DNA of 64,000 bases from Bacteroidia bacterium (GTDB taxonomy: Bacteria > Bacteroidota > Bacteroidia > SpSt-205), in assembly GCA_025059535.1 (NCBI GenBank), contig JANXCX010000019.1:1-64000 (forward strand), read 5' to 3'. A program made the position numbers and the translations under genes. Shown piece by piece: positions 24,887 through 33,648 of the stretch. Every line of letters starts with the position of its first letter. Positions within the stretch are counted from its first letter, which is position 1. Below the pieces are notes generated by a model that searched no databases, was not told where the DNA came from, and saw nothing but the letters and a program-made list of their open reading frames with translations.

Positions 24887-27174
24887 AGCCCTACCAAGCC
24901 TAGCATCGGTAAAATAGGCAGCTGGTTATAGCGGCGCGCCGTGATGCGATCTATATAGAAAAGGTTAGGCCGGTTGTAAGCGTTGAGGAGCGTGGCATCC
25001 AGCTCTAAGAGAAAGGTGCGGCCCACTTGCCACCGCCTTCTTAGGGCTAAGTCTAGCCGATGGTAGGTAGGCAGCCGTGCCGCATTATAGTCTGGGCTGA
25101 GGAGGACAGCCAGGGTGCCTTGTTGGATAGGATAGGGGGCCTGGCTACCTTCCCATAGGAAAAGTTTTTCAAAAAAGCCCAGCGTCTGGGTGAAAGGGAG
25201 GCCCGAGCCGAAGGTCCAGCGTAAGGAAAACTCCCAGCGGCGCTCGCGCAGGCGGCGCGTGGCCACCGCCGGCCCCCACGTATAAGTAGCGAGGGCATTT
25301 ACCGTGTGGCGCCTATCCCACAACGGGAAATACCATAGGGTAAAGTCGGTGCGGCGATTGTACTGCAGGCTGTAGGTCAGGTAGAGGCTCCAGGGCCCGC
25401 GCGCATATCGCCCTGTTACATCGGCGCCCCACGCATAGCCAACCTCTGTAAGGAAGCTAGGGTCCTCAGGGAAAACGCGCGCACGGTTGATAATAGTGAG
25501 TTGGGTGAAGCGCTTGTACCACCCTTCTACACTGACGAGCCCGCCAGCGCCCAGCTGATACTCCACCCCGCCGGCCAGATGATAGGCTTCTTGGAGTGGG
25601 TGGGGAAGCTGACGATTAGCCGGAAGCTCAGGCGCTGTGAGAAACCCCTGAAAGAGAATCACTACGTCCCGGTCGGAAACCGCCGCCACCCAATTTTGCG
25701 CGTAGCGGCCGGCCGCCGCCTGAAAGCTCCACCCCGCCCCATTATACTTGAAACGCAGGCGCGGCTCTATAGAGAGATAGCTGTAGTTATTGTAAAAGTG
25801 CAGGCGCAGGCTAGGCTCTAAAACAGCGCGGGTATTTATGCGTAGCTCGCCGCTCTCGCTCCAGCGTATGGACCGAAAGAGCTTCTGGTACTTTACCCAC
25901 ACGGCTAGCTCGGTATTGCTCTGGCGCTGCTGCGTAATAAAGCCTAAGGTGTTAGTGAAGAGAAAGTCCGTGCTAAAGCCGCGCACTTCTACGCTGTAAG
26001 CCAGCTCATCCGCGCCCAAAAGGTAGGAGAAGGTGAAGCCGCCGTTGAAGCCGCCAATCTCGCTATAGCGCGGCCGAAATTCCAGCGGTACGCGGAAGGT
26101 ATTACTAAATTGGCTATAGGCCAGCTGGCCTAAAATGCGTACGCGCGTGCCTTGGGGTAGATTCGTAAAGTTGAGGCCTATTCCGGTCTGGCGCCAATCG
26201 TTGCGGCCATTGGCCCCGAGGTCGGTACGGTCCGTCTGATGAAAGCCCCATAGGCTGAGCTGGTCGGGGCCTCGGCCAAAGGTTACTTTTCCATACCAGT
26301 CCTGAAAGCTGAAAGGGAGTGAGTCGTTTAGGTAGGGGTAGAGGCGCGGCGCCGCCGACTGAATGTAGCCTTGTCGCGCGGCAAAAAGCCAAGAGCTATT
26401 TAGGCGGCGCAGTAGCGGGCCCTCCAAAATGCTCCCCCCTACAAAAGGCGTTACATAGAGCTTCCCGCCAAAGCGGTCAAAATCCCCCGGCCGCGTGCGC
26501 ATATCTATGACGGAGGAAATCCGCCCCCCATACTCGGCCCCAAACCCGGCCGAATACACATTTACCTGCCGTAAAATTTCGGGGTCTATCACGCTAAAGA
26601 GGGCCAAGGTGTGAAAGGGGTTATATACGATCGTCCCATCCAGCAGGGTAAGGTTCTGAATGGGCGTGCCGCCGCGGATATACAGCTGCCCGCCTTGATC
26701 GCCCGTAAATACCACCCCAGGAAGCACCTGCAGGTACTGGGCGATATCCGGGGCGCCTACGCTGGGCAATTGGAGGATTTGGCGCGGGCTGATCGGCGTA
26801 ACGGCCACCGTAACGCGCCCGGGGTCTATGCGGACAGGGGAGAGGCTTTCTATTATTTCCACGGCTTCCAATTCCACGCCGCGGAAGGTAGCCCGTAGCT
26901 TGAGCGTAACTACAGGGCGGCGGGCCGAAAGCTCCACCTCCTGCCAGAGCGTATCCATGCCCAGGAAAGTTACCCGCAGCCTATACCGCCCATACGGCAC
27001 GCCTGCAAGGGAAAAAAGCCCCTCGGCATTGGTCAGCGTGCCCTTCTGGGAGGGAAAAAGCACTACTTGAGCCCCTACCACAGGCTCACCCGTACTATCC
27101 ACTACGGCGCCGCGCACGAGCCCTTGCGCCCAGAGAAGACCAAGTAGGCTTAGGAGAGCTGCCAACCGCCCCAC
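24880..27174 (-). CDS. TonB-dependent receptor with carboxypeptidase-regulatory-like domain
   Basis: 764 residues: signal peptide (about 1-16, LLWA before Q), a CarbopepD_reg-like sandwich (about 20-105: GAVVDSTGEPVVGAQVVL), plug domain (about 135-235: QYLQVLPGVVFTGDQGG, LYIRGGTPIQNLTLLDG, YSAGFGAEYGGRISSVID) and a barrel ending in Trp. It imports an unidentified ligand across the outer membrane using TonB energy. No SusD-like partner follows; instead the HhH barrel gene does. GTG start at 27174 lies 4 bases after a TACTTTTG box. Confidence 0.92.
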   Translation of the reverse strand: MGRLAALLSLLGLLWAQGLVRGAVVDSTGEPVVGAQVVLFPSQKGTLTNAEGLFSLAGVPYGRYRLRVTFLGMDTLWQEVELSARRPVVTLKLRATFRGVELEAVEIIESLSPVRIDPGRVTVAVTPISPRQILQLPSVGAPDIAQYLQVLPGVVFTGDQGGQLYIRGGTPIQNLTLLDGTIVYNPFHTLALFSVIDPEILRQVNVYSAGFGAEYGGRISSVIDMRTRPGDFDRFGGKLYVTPFVGGSILEGPLLRRLNSSWLFAARQGYIQSAAPRLYPYLNDSLPFSFQDWYGKVTFGRGPDQLSLWGFHQTDRTDLGANGRNDWRQTGIGLNFTNLPQGTRVRILGQLAYSQFSNTFRVPLEFRPRYSEIGGFNGGFTFSYLLGADELAYSVEVRGFSTDFLFTNTLGFITQQRQSNTELAVWVKYQKLFRSIRWSESGELRINTRAVLEPSLRLHFYNNYSYLSIEPRLRFKYNGAGWSFQAAAGRYAQNWVAAVSDRDVVILFQGFLTAPELPANRQLPHPLQEAYHLAGGVEYQLGAGGLVSVEGWYKRFTQLTIINRARVFPEDPSFLTEVGYAWGADVTGRYARGPWSLYLTYSLQYNRRTDFTLWYFPLWDRRHTVNALATYTWGPAVATRRLRERRWEFSLRWTFGSGLPFTQTLGFFEKLFLWEGSQAPYPIQQGTLAVLLSPDYNAARLPTYHRLDLALRRRWQVGRTFLLELDATLLNAYNRPNLFYIDRITARRYNQLPILPMLGLVGLW

Positions 27175-27178
27175 CCTG

Positions 27179-27186
27179 CAAAAGTA
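27179..27186 (-). promoter_or_regulatory. -7 box TACTTTTG for the TonB receptor
   Basis: Perfect TAnnTTTG ending 4 bases before GTG 27174. Confidence 0.7.
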
Positions 27187-27193
27187 GTCCGCT

Positions 27194-27216
27194 ACCTCCT
27201 AAATCTAACAGGAGGT
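27194..27216. repeat. Inverted repeat in the divergent TonB receptor/YceI region
   Basis: Perfect 7-bp arms ACCTCCT and AGGAGGT around 9 bases, placed 7 bases upstream of the receptor -7 box and touching the TTTG (27216-27219) that is the likely -33 element of yceI. A candidate operator; it could also be chance. Confidence 0.4.
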
Positions 27217-27234
27217 TTGAATCCAACCTTTTCG

Positions 27235-27242
27235 TACCTTCG
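27235..27242 (+). promoter_or_regulatory. -7 box TACCTTCG for the YceI-like gene
   Basis: TAnnTTcG variant with TTTG at 27216-27219 upstream; it ends 36 bases before the ATG at 27279, so this gene should have a short true leader. Confidence 0.5.
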
Positions 27243-27278
27243 GGGCTTGAGTTAGTAAAAACCTACTACAAAAGGCAT

Positions 27279-27956
27279 ATGGAATGGCTGCAGAAGGTGT
27301 TGAGCTGGCTGGGCTTAGGAAATGGGAAGACGGCTGAGCGCCAGCAGCTGGAGAAGAAAGTAAGCCGTTTTCCGCAGATTAGCCGATGGGTGGTGGATCC
27401 GACGCATACCACCGTGGGCTTCCGAGTGATGCATATGGGTTTAGTGGAGGTGCGTGGGCGCTTCCGCCGCTATACGGCGGAAGTTAAGGGCTCTTCGCCC
27501 GCCTTTACTGACCTCCAGATATACGCCCAGATAGAGGTAGCCAGTATAGACACGGATCTCCCGGCGCGCGACACTCACCTGCGGTCGGCGGATTTCTTTG
27601 ATGCCGAGCGCTATCCCCATATGACCTTCCGTAGTACCGCCGTGCGGTGGCGCCCCCTACGCCGGTTTATTCTGGAAGGGGAACTCACCATCAAAGGTAT
27701 AACCCGGCCTATACAGCTGGAAGGGGAGCTCAAAGGGCTTGTCCTTTCTGACATTGTAGGCCATCCGCGCGCCAGCTTCGCCCTGCGCGGGGAGCTAGAC
27801 CGCCGCCAATGGGGCCTTACCTGGCACATGGAGACCCAGGATGGAAGCATTGTGGTGGATAATAGGGTAATTTTAGAGATAGAAGCCGAAATCACCACCC
27901 CGGAGGGCATGGAGGCCCTACGGCAAGCACTGGCCCAGATGGGTCTTCAGATTTAG
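27279..27956 (+). CDS. YceI-like lipocalin-fold protein
   Basis: 225 residues. After a 35-residue basic, amphipathic N-terminal extension comes a complete YceI domain (WVVDPTHTTVGFRVMHMGLVEVRGRF, LRSADFFDAERYPHMTFRST, LEGELTIKGITRPIQLEGEL, WGLTWHMETQDGSIVVDN). YceI proteins bind isoprenoid-like lipids. There is no signal peptide, so it is probably cytoplasmic or membrane-associated, unlike the periplasmic E. coli form. It is followed 6 bases later by the PAS-SpoIIE gene, and the two may form a unit. Confidence 0.92.
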   Translation: MEWLQKVLSWLGLGNGKTAERQQLEKKVSRFPQISRWVVDPTHTTVGFRVMHMGLVEVRGRFRRYTAEVKGSSPAFTDLQIYAQIEVASIDTDLPARDTHLRSADFFDAERYPHMTFRSTAVRWRPLRRFILEGELTIKGITRPIQLEGELKGLVLSDIVGHPRASFALRGELDRRQWGLTWHMETQDGSIVVDNRVILEIEAEITTPEGMEALRQALAQMGLQI

Positions 27957-27962
27957 GCGGGC

Positions 27963-29543
27963 ATGGCCCTCTTTGGTTTAGGGACGACGCTAAAGGCGCC
28001 CTTTCCGGGCGTGCGCTACGACCCAGCGACAGGTAAGATTCTAAGCCGAAATGAGGCATGGGAGACTCTTTCCCCCGAAGCCCAAGCCCAAGCGCTCAGC
28101 TTGCCCTCCTGGGATTTTCTCCGCGAAAACGGCCGCATATGGGTCAAGCACCTTCTGCCCTCTGAGAACGGCATAGAAACCTTTTTCCTCCTGCCAGCCG
28201 AGGGCTATTACGAAGCCCTTCAGCGATTGGAGAAGGTAGAGGGCGAGGCGCACTTCCTGCGGGAGCAGCTGCACGCCTTCGTGCAGAATGTGCCCCTTCC
28301 CCTTTTCGTTGTGGAGGAGAAGCTGCTGGAGGGGGGAGAGGGCCGCATTATTTTCGCCAATAAGCTCCTTTTAGACCTTCTGGGGCTACCTTTGGCACGT
28401 CTTTACCAAGGGCTACAGCTAAAGGATATTTTAGGCCCTGCCGAATCTATGGGACGGGCCCTTCTAAGCCAAGCGCTAACAGCCCGTCAGCCTGTACAGG
28501 ATACGCTCATCCGTCCTACCGAAAGCGGCGAGCGCTACTGGATCCTACGGGCCTTTCCCTTTCAAAGCAGCAGCCTCACAGGGATCATGGTGGGGATAGT
28601 GGACATTACGCACGAAAAGGAGCAGGAGCGGGCGCTAGCCGAGGCTTACCAGGAACTTCAGGTACAGGCCGAAGAGCTTAAGCAGCAGCAGGAAGAGCTT
28701 TTAGTTCTGAACGAAGCTTTAGAGGAGGCGCGCCGCGAGTCTGAAGCCCGACGTAAGGAACTGGAAGAATCGCTCATAGCGGCGCAGCGCTACCAACGCA
28801 CCCTGCTCTTACGCACCCGTTTGCTTTACGAGGTGTGGGGCTATGAACGCGTTGCTGTTACGGCGCGCCCCCATGCGTATGTAGGCGGCGATTTCCTTAT
28901 TGTTCGCCGACGGGAGCCCTACCTGTATGTAGGCATAGGGGATGCTACAGGCCATGGGAGCAGTGGTGCCCTTCTGGCGGCTACGGTTCAGGCCCTTATT
29001 CATGAAGCGCTTTTGCTGCTTCCCAGTCCAGCGGCGCTGCACCAGACCTTAGAAGAGGTGCGTCGCGAACTAGCCGAAATCTTGGAGGTAAATTTAGGCC
29101 AGCAGATTTCTACCGATGGGGCGGAGGTGGGGTTAGTGGCGCTTCCCCTCCACCCCAGCCCAGAGACGCCCCTCTACCTAGCCACGGCGGGCCGTGCCGT
29201 GTACCTTCTTACGCCCGAAGGGCACCTTCAAGAATTCATCCAAGGCAAACGTGCCCTAGGCTGGTCTATGAGCGGCTGGGAAGTAGAGCCTTATACCACC
29301 CAGGCGCTTCCCTATCCAGCTGGGGCCACGCTCTTCCTTTTCTCCGATGGCCTTACCGACCAGCTCAATCCTCAGGGCAAACGCCTGGGCAAAAAGCTCT
29401 TTCTCCATTGGCTGGAAGGCTCGCAGGCGGCTGGACCCGATCCCCGAGCCAAAACCCGCTTTATCCTCCAGCAGTGGAATCAGTGGAAAGGGGAAGATAC
29501 CCCACAAACCGATGACCTCTTGCTTTTAGCCCTTCAGCTGTAG
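27963..29543 (+). CDS. PAS-domain SpoIIE/PP2C-type phosphatase
   Basis: 526 residues, soluble. Order: N-terminal segment of unclear fold (1-95), a PAS domain (about 105-220: FVQNVPLPLFVVEE, IIFANKLLLDLLGL, GIVDITHEKEQERA), a coiled coil (about 220-280), and a SpoIIE-type PP2C serine phosphatase (about 290-525: YVGGDFLIV, GIGDATGHGSSGALLAATVQAL, FLFSDGLTDQLN, TDDLLLLAL). Metal-binding aspartates in GGD, GDATGHG and DGLTD are present. Such proteins usually dephosphorylate anti-sigma-factor antagonists; no such partner is in the window. Confidence 0.92.
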   Translation: MALFGLGTTLKAPFPGVRYDPATGKILSRNEAWETLSPEAQAQALSLPSWDFLRENGRIWVKHLLPSENGIETFFLLPAEGYYEALQRLEKVEGEAHFLREQLHAFVQNVPLPLFVVEEKLLEGGEGRIIFANKLLLDLLGLPLARLYQGLQLKDILGPAESMGRALLSQALTARQPVQDTLIRPTESGERYWILRAFPFQSSSLTGIMVGIVDITHEKEQERALAEAYQELQVQAEELKQQQEELLVLNEALEEARRESEARRKELEESLIAAQRYQRTLLLRTRLLYEVWGYERVAVTARPHAYVGGDFLIVRRREPYLYVGIGDATGHGSSGALLAATVQALIHEALLLLPSPAALHQTLEEVRRELAEILEVNLGQQISTDGAEVGLVALPLHPSPETPLYLATAGRAVYLLTPEGHLQEFIQGKRALGWSMSGWEVEPYTTQALPYPAGATLFLFSDGLTDQLNPQGKRLGKKLFLHWLEGSQAAGPDPRAKTRFILQQWNQWKGEDTPQTDDLLLLALQL

Positions 29544-29562
29544 GAAAAAGCGGGAATTTTCT

Positions 29563-29570
29563 TACCTTCA
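29563..29570 (+). promoter_or_regulatory. -7 box TACCTTCA for the PorT-like gene
   Basis: TAnnTT variant ending 5 bases before ATG 29576, in the 32-base gap after the phosphatase gene. Confidence 0.45.
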
Positions 29571-29575
29571 CGAGC

Positions 29576-30238
29576 ATGAGAGGTAGGGGGGGTGTTCTCT
29601 TGGCCTTAACTGGTGCAATATGGGCGCAGGATCGCTCACCCGTCTGGTTCGGCGTACGCGGGGGTATGAACTGGGGCCAGTATCGGAATGTGCCTACGGA
29701 TGAACCACCCTCACGCTCCTACTGGGGTGGAGGGTTCCATGGAGGTATAGGGGTGCAGCAGAGCTTGGGCGCACGCACGCCCTGGGCTATCCAAGGCGAG
29801 CTTACTCTCACCCAGCGGCGCTCAACCGACCGCAACCTCCTCTATGACTATCGCTATACCCTTTGGGGCATAGACTTCACTGTCTTGGGTGTATGGCGAT
29901 GGCTACGAAAATTTGAAGGGTTCTTTTTAGAATTTGGGCCTACTTCTACGCTTTTGCTGGCGGGCCGCTACTGGCAGCGAAATAACCTCACAGGGCAAAC
30001 GCAGACGCGTCGCGTGGAATTTGGCCGCGGTGAGCGGCGCGATGTGCGGCGCGGGGAAATTGCGCTCAACGCTGGACTAGGCGCGGGCTATCCCGTCGGC
30101 CCAGGCTATCTTGTATTCGGCTTACGCTTCTGGCATGGCCTCAATAACCTGGCTGGCGGCGCCTATAAGAGCTGGCACAATTATGGGGTACTCACCACCC
30201 TCACCTATTGGTATGACCCCCAAGCCCGAGACAAATAG
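29576..30238 (+). CDS. PorT-like outer-membrane beta-barrel protein
   Basis: 220 residues: signal peptide (about 1-17, AIWA before Q), then an 8-strand-type barrel (FGVRGGMNWGQY, WAIQGELTLTQRR, GIDFTVLGVWRW, LVFGLRFWHGLNN). Resembles the outer-membrane beta-barrel group that includes the T9SS protein PorT, but also many unrelated small barrels, so a T9SS role is unproven. The last 26 bases overlap the MazG-like gene. Confidence 0.78.
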   Translation: MRGRGGVLLALTGAIWAQDRSPVWFGVRGGMNWGQYRNVPTDEPPSRSYWGGGFHGGIGVQQSLGARTPWAIQGELTLTQRRSTDRNLLYDYRYTLWGIDFTVLGVWRWLRKFEGFFLEFGPTSTLLLAGRYWQRNNLTGQTQTRRVEFGRGERRDVRRGEIALNAGLGAGYPVGPGYLVFGLRFWHGLNNLAGGAYKSWHNYGVLTTLTYWYDPQARDK

Positions 30239-30569
30239 TACCCTTTCCCTTGACGCGCTACAGGGCCAGGTAGAGCGTTGGATTACGGAGATAGGTGGCG
30301 GCTACTACTCCATCCTGACTAATGCGCTTCTCCTCATGGAAGAGGTTGGGGAGCTTGCGCGCCTGCTGGCGCGCCACTACGGGGATCAGTCTTTCAAACC
30401 TGGGGAGGACTCCTCGCCTCAGGCGTTGGCCGATGAGTTTGCCGATATCCTTTTTGTCTTAGCCTGCCTGGCTAATCAGACCGGCGTAGACCTAGCTCAG
30501 GCTTTCCAGGAGAAGCTGGCGCGCAAAAATGTACGCCTTCGCCCCAAGCCAGCGGGGAATTCGTCTTAG
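30213..30569 (+). CDS. MazG-like nucleotide pyrophosphohydrolase
   Basis: 118 residues. Single MazG-type four-helix domain with metal-binding carboxylates in MEEVGELARLL and ALADEFADILFVLACLA. These enzymes hydrolyse (d)NTPs to the monophosphate and pyrophosphate, removing damaged nucleotides or lowering alarmone levels. I start at ATG 30213; the frame opens at 30111, but that part lies within the barrel gene and has no family similarity. It ends 4 bases into the convergent pssA gene. Confidence 0.85.
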   Translation: MTPKPETNSTLSLDALQGQVERWITEIGGGYYSILTNALLLMEEVGELARLLARHYGDQSFKPGEDSSPQALADEFADILFVLACLANQTGVDLAQAFQEKLARKNVRLRPKPAGNSS

Positions 30570-31264
30570 GGGCTGCGCCGCTGGCGGCTGTAAGCGAGTA
30601 GCCCACTGATACCTAAATACCCCAGAAGTAGAGCGACAAGAGCCATAGAGAGGGAGAAGCGGCTTAGAATTAGCCCGCCAGCACTGGCCCAAAGAAGCAG
30701 CGGTAGGAGGTTCTGACGGGTTTTTAGCGAGAGGCAAGGCCAGCGGCTAATCATACTGAGGCTGATTCCCAGTATAAGGCTATTCCATACAATGGGGTGG
30801 AGCCAGATCCCGCTCGGCCGGCTGAGGAGCCAAGCCGCCCAAAATAGCCCTTGCGCTGGGGTAGGCAAGCCTTCAAAGAAAGCGGTACTTTTAGTCGGGA
30901 AGGCATTGAAGCGGGCAAGGCGCCAAGCCGCCGCTAAAGGCAGGATAAAAGGCATTAGGATCATAGTAAAGCGCGCTTCGGCCGCATAGGTTAGCTCAGG
31001 CAGCCAAGGACGCAGGTAGTTATAGAGCGCAAAGGCTGGGGCTACGCCGAAGGTGGCAAGATCGGCCAGGGCGTCCAGCTCTTTACCTAAGGGCGACTCC
31101 GCTCGCAGCTGCCGCGCTACAAAGCCATCCAGCCAATCCAGCAGTAGGGCGCCCCCGATTAGAAGAGCAAATCCCAGCCACTCTCGCTCATAGCTTAGGG
31201 CTATAGCGGCGCTTCCGCAAGCCAAATTACCCAGAGTGAGCAGATTCGGCAGAATAAAGCGCAT
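30566..31264 (-). CDS. pssA: CDP-diacylglycerol--serine O-phosphatidyltransferase
   Basis: Makes phosphatidylserine, the precursor of phosphatidylethanolamine, in the inner membrane. 232 residues, about seven hydrophobic helices, and the complete CDP-alcohol phosphotransferase signature DGxxARxxxxxxxxGxxxDxxxD (about residues 44-66), preceded by NLLTLGNLACG, which is typical of type II PssA. Overlaps nadD by 38 bases and is the third gene of a gmk-nadD-pssA unit. Confidence 0.93.
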   Translation of the reverse strand: MRFILPNLLTLGNLACGSAAIALSYEREWLGFALLIGGALLLDWLDGFVARQLRAESPLGKELDALADLATFGVAPAFALYNYLRPWLPELTYAAEARFTMILMPFILPLAAAWRLARFNAFPTKSTAFFEGLPTPAQGLFWAAWLLSRPSGIWLHPIVWNSLILGISLSMISRWPCLSLKTRQNLLPLLLWASAGGLILSRFSLSMALVALLLGYLGISGLLAYSRQRRSP

Positions 31265-31823
31265 GCGCCAGAATGTAGGCTTCTACCGCAGGTGGTACGA
31301 GGTACCGGATGGATTTACCTTGGCGTCGATAGTGGCGTATTTGCGTGGCCGAAAGCTCAATAAGTGGCGCCTGGGCAAAAAACTGGAGCCGAGACGCCGT
31401 CGGCAGCGCCTTTTCAGACGTGCCGCGCCGAGGATATACCCAAATCTCCCAATCGGCCAGTATAGTCTCACCCTCTTTCCAAGTAGGGAGAGCCGCCGCC
31501 GCATCCGCCCCTAAAAGAAGTATCCACTGCCAATCTGGCTGGGCTGATTGCAGGTAGCGTAGCGTGTGAATCGTATAGGAGGGCTGCGGTAAAGCCATTT
31601 CTACCGCTGAAACCTGCAGGGCGGCTTCATCCGCTACCGCCGCACGTGCCATGGCTAAACGATGCTGGACCGGCACCAGTTCCTCAAGGCGCTTATGGGG
31701 ATTGTGAGGCGAGACTACCAGCCATAGCTGGTCTAAGTCCGTTTCGTTGAGCCAGTAGCGCGCCACAATCAAATGGCCCCAGTGAAGCGGATTAAAGGAA
31801 CCGAAAAGCAGACCTACTTTCAT
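31227..31823 (-). CDS. nadD: Nicotinate-nucleotide adenylyltransferase
   Basis: Forms deamido-NAD from nicotinate mononucleotide and ATP (cytoplasm). 198 residues with the nucleotidyltransferase start VGLLFGSFNPLHWGHLIVA, then VVSPHNPHK, LLGADAAAALPTW and the C-terminal SATQIRHYRRQGKSIRYLVPPAVEAYI. Start ATG 31823 overlaps the gmk stop by 4 bases. Its 3' 38 bases overlap the pssA start. Confidence 0.96.
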   Translation of the reverse strand: MKVGLLFGSFNPLHWGHLIVARYWLNETDLDQLWLVVSPHNPHKRLEELVPVQHRLAMARAAVADEAALQVSAVEMALPQPSYTIHTLRYLQSAQPDWQWILLLGADAAAALPTWKEGETILADWEIWVYPRRGTSEKALPTASRLQFFAQAPLIELSATQIRHYRRQGKSIRYLVPPAVEAYILAHALYSAESAHSG

Positions 31824-32374
31824 GGGCTTGATTGCAAGAGGGGGCCTATCCGTTCTACCGCTGTTTCCAGCTGGTCGTTGTAAAGCACGAAGTCAAACTG
31901 AGGCAGAAAGGCGATTTCTTGTTCGGCGCGCGCCAGCCGTTCTTCTAATTCGCCAAGGGAAGCGATACCCCGCTGCAAAAGGCGCTGCCGTAGCACCGCC
32001 AAAGAAGGCGGTAGAATAAAGAGGGCATGGGCGCCTTCACCCAGAAAGTGCCGAAGCGCAAGCGTGCCGCGTACGTCCTTGATAAAAAGGGGTATTTTTC
32101 CTAGTCCTTTTAGCCGCTCTAGCTCTCGGCGCAGCGTACCGTAGCGATGCCCACCGAAAAGCTCCTCCCACTCAATGAATTCCCCCTGCCGGATATAAGC
32201 CTCAAACGCCTCTGAGGAAAGGAAGTAGTAGTCGCGATCAGGTACTTCACCCGGCCGCGGGGGACGCGTGGTAGCGGAAATAGAAAAAGCAAATTGCGGG
32301 TAGCGCTCAAGGATTAGGCGGGCCAAAGTAGTTTTCCCCGAACCGCTAGGGCCAGTAAGGAGCAGGGCTTTCAC
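31820..32374 (-). CDS. gmk: Guanylate kinase
   Basis: Phosphorylates GMP to GDP. 184 residues: P-loop LLTGPSGSGKTTLA, GMP-binding SISATTRPPRPGEV and DYYFLS, FIEWEELFGGHRYGT. Start at GTG 32374 (VKALLL), 6 bases after a TAAGTTTG box; a TTG at 32383 would overlap that box. The divergent amino-acid permease starts 23 bases away, and the two -7 boxes overlap physically. Confidence 0.96.
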   Translation of the reverse strand: MKALLLTGPSGSGKTTLARLILERYPQFAFSISATTRPPRPGEVPDRDYYFLSSEAFEAYIRQGEFIEWEELFGGHRYGTLRRELERLKGLGKIPLFIKDVRGTLALRHFLGEGAHALFILPPSLAVLRQRLLQRGIASLGELEERLARAEQEIAFLPQFDFVLYNDQLETAVERIGPLLQSSP

Positions 32375-32380
32375 ACCACA

Positions 32381-32388
32381 CAAACTTA
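32381..32388 (-). promoter_or_regulatory. -7 box TAAGTTTG for gmk
   Basis: Perfect TAnnTTTG ending 6 bases before GTG 32374; overlaps the permease box by three bases inside a near-palindrome at 32381-32393. Confidence 0.7.
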
Positions 32389-32393
32389 CTTTG
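32386..32393 (+). promoter_or_regulatory. -7 box TTACTTTG for the permease
   Basis: One mismatch from TAnnTTTG, ending 4 bases before GTG 32398. Confidence 0.55.
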
Positions 32394-32397
32394 TAGG

Positions 32398-33648
32398 GTG
32401 CAAAGGCCGCGCTTTGGCTGGCTTTCAGCCACCTTCTTAGTGATAGCGAATATGATAGGAACGGGAATTTACACGACTACGGGGTTTATCGTGGCGGAGC
32501 TGCCGGCAGGGTGGGGAGTAATCCTATTGTGGCTCTTAGGGGGTATAACGGCGCTTGGAGGGGCTTTAGCTTATGCTGAGCTGGCTCGGCGTCACCCGCG
32601 TTCGGGCGGAGAGTACCACTTTCTAGGCCTACTCTATCACCCTTTTGTAGGCTACTTAGCGGGGCTGGTATCGCTGGTAGCGGGCTTCGGGGCGCCCATA
32701 GCGGCTTCGGCCTATACCTTCGGGGCCTACTTACCCCTACCCCTTTCGGAGACCCAACGCAAGCTAGCTGCCTTAGGCGTAATTGGAGGCCTTACCGCTG
32801 TCCACCTCTTAGGTTTGAGTAGAGGCGCCCGCATCCAGAACGTATTCGTGCTTTTCAAAATCGCCCTGCTTCTGGCTCTGATTGGCGGCGGCCTTACTCA
32901 GGGAAAGAGCACCGAGCCCTTTACTTGGCCAATGCTTTCAGGGCCTACCTTAGGCAAAGCAGCCGTCGCTCTGATTTTTATTAGCTTTGCTTATTCTGGC
33001 TGGAACGCCGCCGCTTATATTATGAGTGAAGTGCCAGAGGCTGCACGCATAGTCCCACGGGCTATTCTCAGTGGCACGCTTTTGGTAACGGTGTTGTACC
33101 TCGCTTTCAATTGGGCCTTGCTGAGCCATGTGCCCTTGAAAGAACTGGCCGGGCAAGCCGCTGTGGGTCGCCTCTTAGCCCTTAAGATTTGGGGACCGGT
33201 GGGAGAACAGATTTTCGGGTGGGGCATAAGCTTAACGATGCTTTCCTCCATGAGCGCCATGCTGATGATAGCGCCACGCGTAGCCAGCGTAATGGGCGAA
33301 GATTATCCGCGCCTGCGCTACTTAGCACGCCGCAATCGCTTCGGCGCCCCTGTACCTGCCCTTCTCTTAGTGGGCGCCTTAGCGGTTTTTTTTCTCTTCT
33401 CGGCTACTTTTGACATGATACTGAACTACATCGGATTTACGCTCTCGCTCTCTGCGGGCTTGACGGTAGCCGGTCTTTTTTGGCGCTACCGGCGCGAGAA
33501 GCAGCTTCCTTGGGCTTTAGGCCTGACTTTCCTTGTCCTTACGGCCTGGATCGTGGGGAATAACTTTTGGAGCCGACCTTTAGAGAGTTTGGGCGGCCTT
33601 TTGACCGTAGGAGCCGTAGGAAGTACCTATCTTTGGCTTCGCCGATGA
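32398..33648 (+). CDS. APC-family amino-acid permease
   Basis: 416 residues with about 12 membrane helices. The N-terminal helix carries the unwound substrate motif ANMIGTGIYTTTGF, followed by LGGALAYAELARRHPRSGGEYHFL and, in helix 6, FAYSGWNAAAYIMSEVPEAAR, all typical of LAT/APC amino-acid transporters. Substrate cannot be called. GTG start at 32398 is 4 bases after a -7 box. The stop overlaps the lipoprotein start (ATGA, 33645-33648). Confidence 0.9.
   Translation: MQRPRFGWLSATFLVIANMIGTGIYTTTGFIVAELPAGWGVILLWLLGGITALGGALAYAELARRHPRSGGEYHFLGLLYHPFVGYLAGLVSLVAGFGAPIAASAYTFGAYLPLPLSETQRKLAALGVIGGLTAVHLLGLSRGARIQNVFVLFKIALLLALIGGGLTQGKSTEPFTWPMLSGPTLGKAAVALIFISFAYSGWNAAAYIMSEVPEAARIVPRAILSGTLLVTVLYLAFNWALLSHVPLKELAGQAAVGRLLALKIWGPVGEQIFGWGISLTMLSSMSAMLMIAPRVASVMGEDYPRLRYLARRNRFGAPVPALLLVGALAVFFLFSATFDMILNYIGFTLSLSAGLTVAGLFWRYRREKQLPWALGLTFLVLTAWIVGNNFWSRPLESLGGLLTVGAVGSTYLWLRR
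33628..33635 (+). promoter_or_regulatory. -7 box TATCTTTG inside the permease 3' end
   Basis: Perfect TAnnTTTG ending 9 bases before the lipoprotein ATG at 33645, giving this gene a possible promoter of its own within the upstream coding region. Confidence 0.5.

Noticed and set aside
30111-30212. N-terminal extension of the MazG-like frame
   Set aside because: Lies wholly in the PorT-like gene in another frame and shows no MazG similarity.
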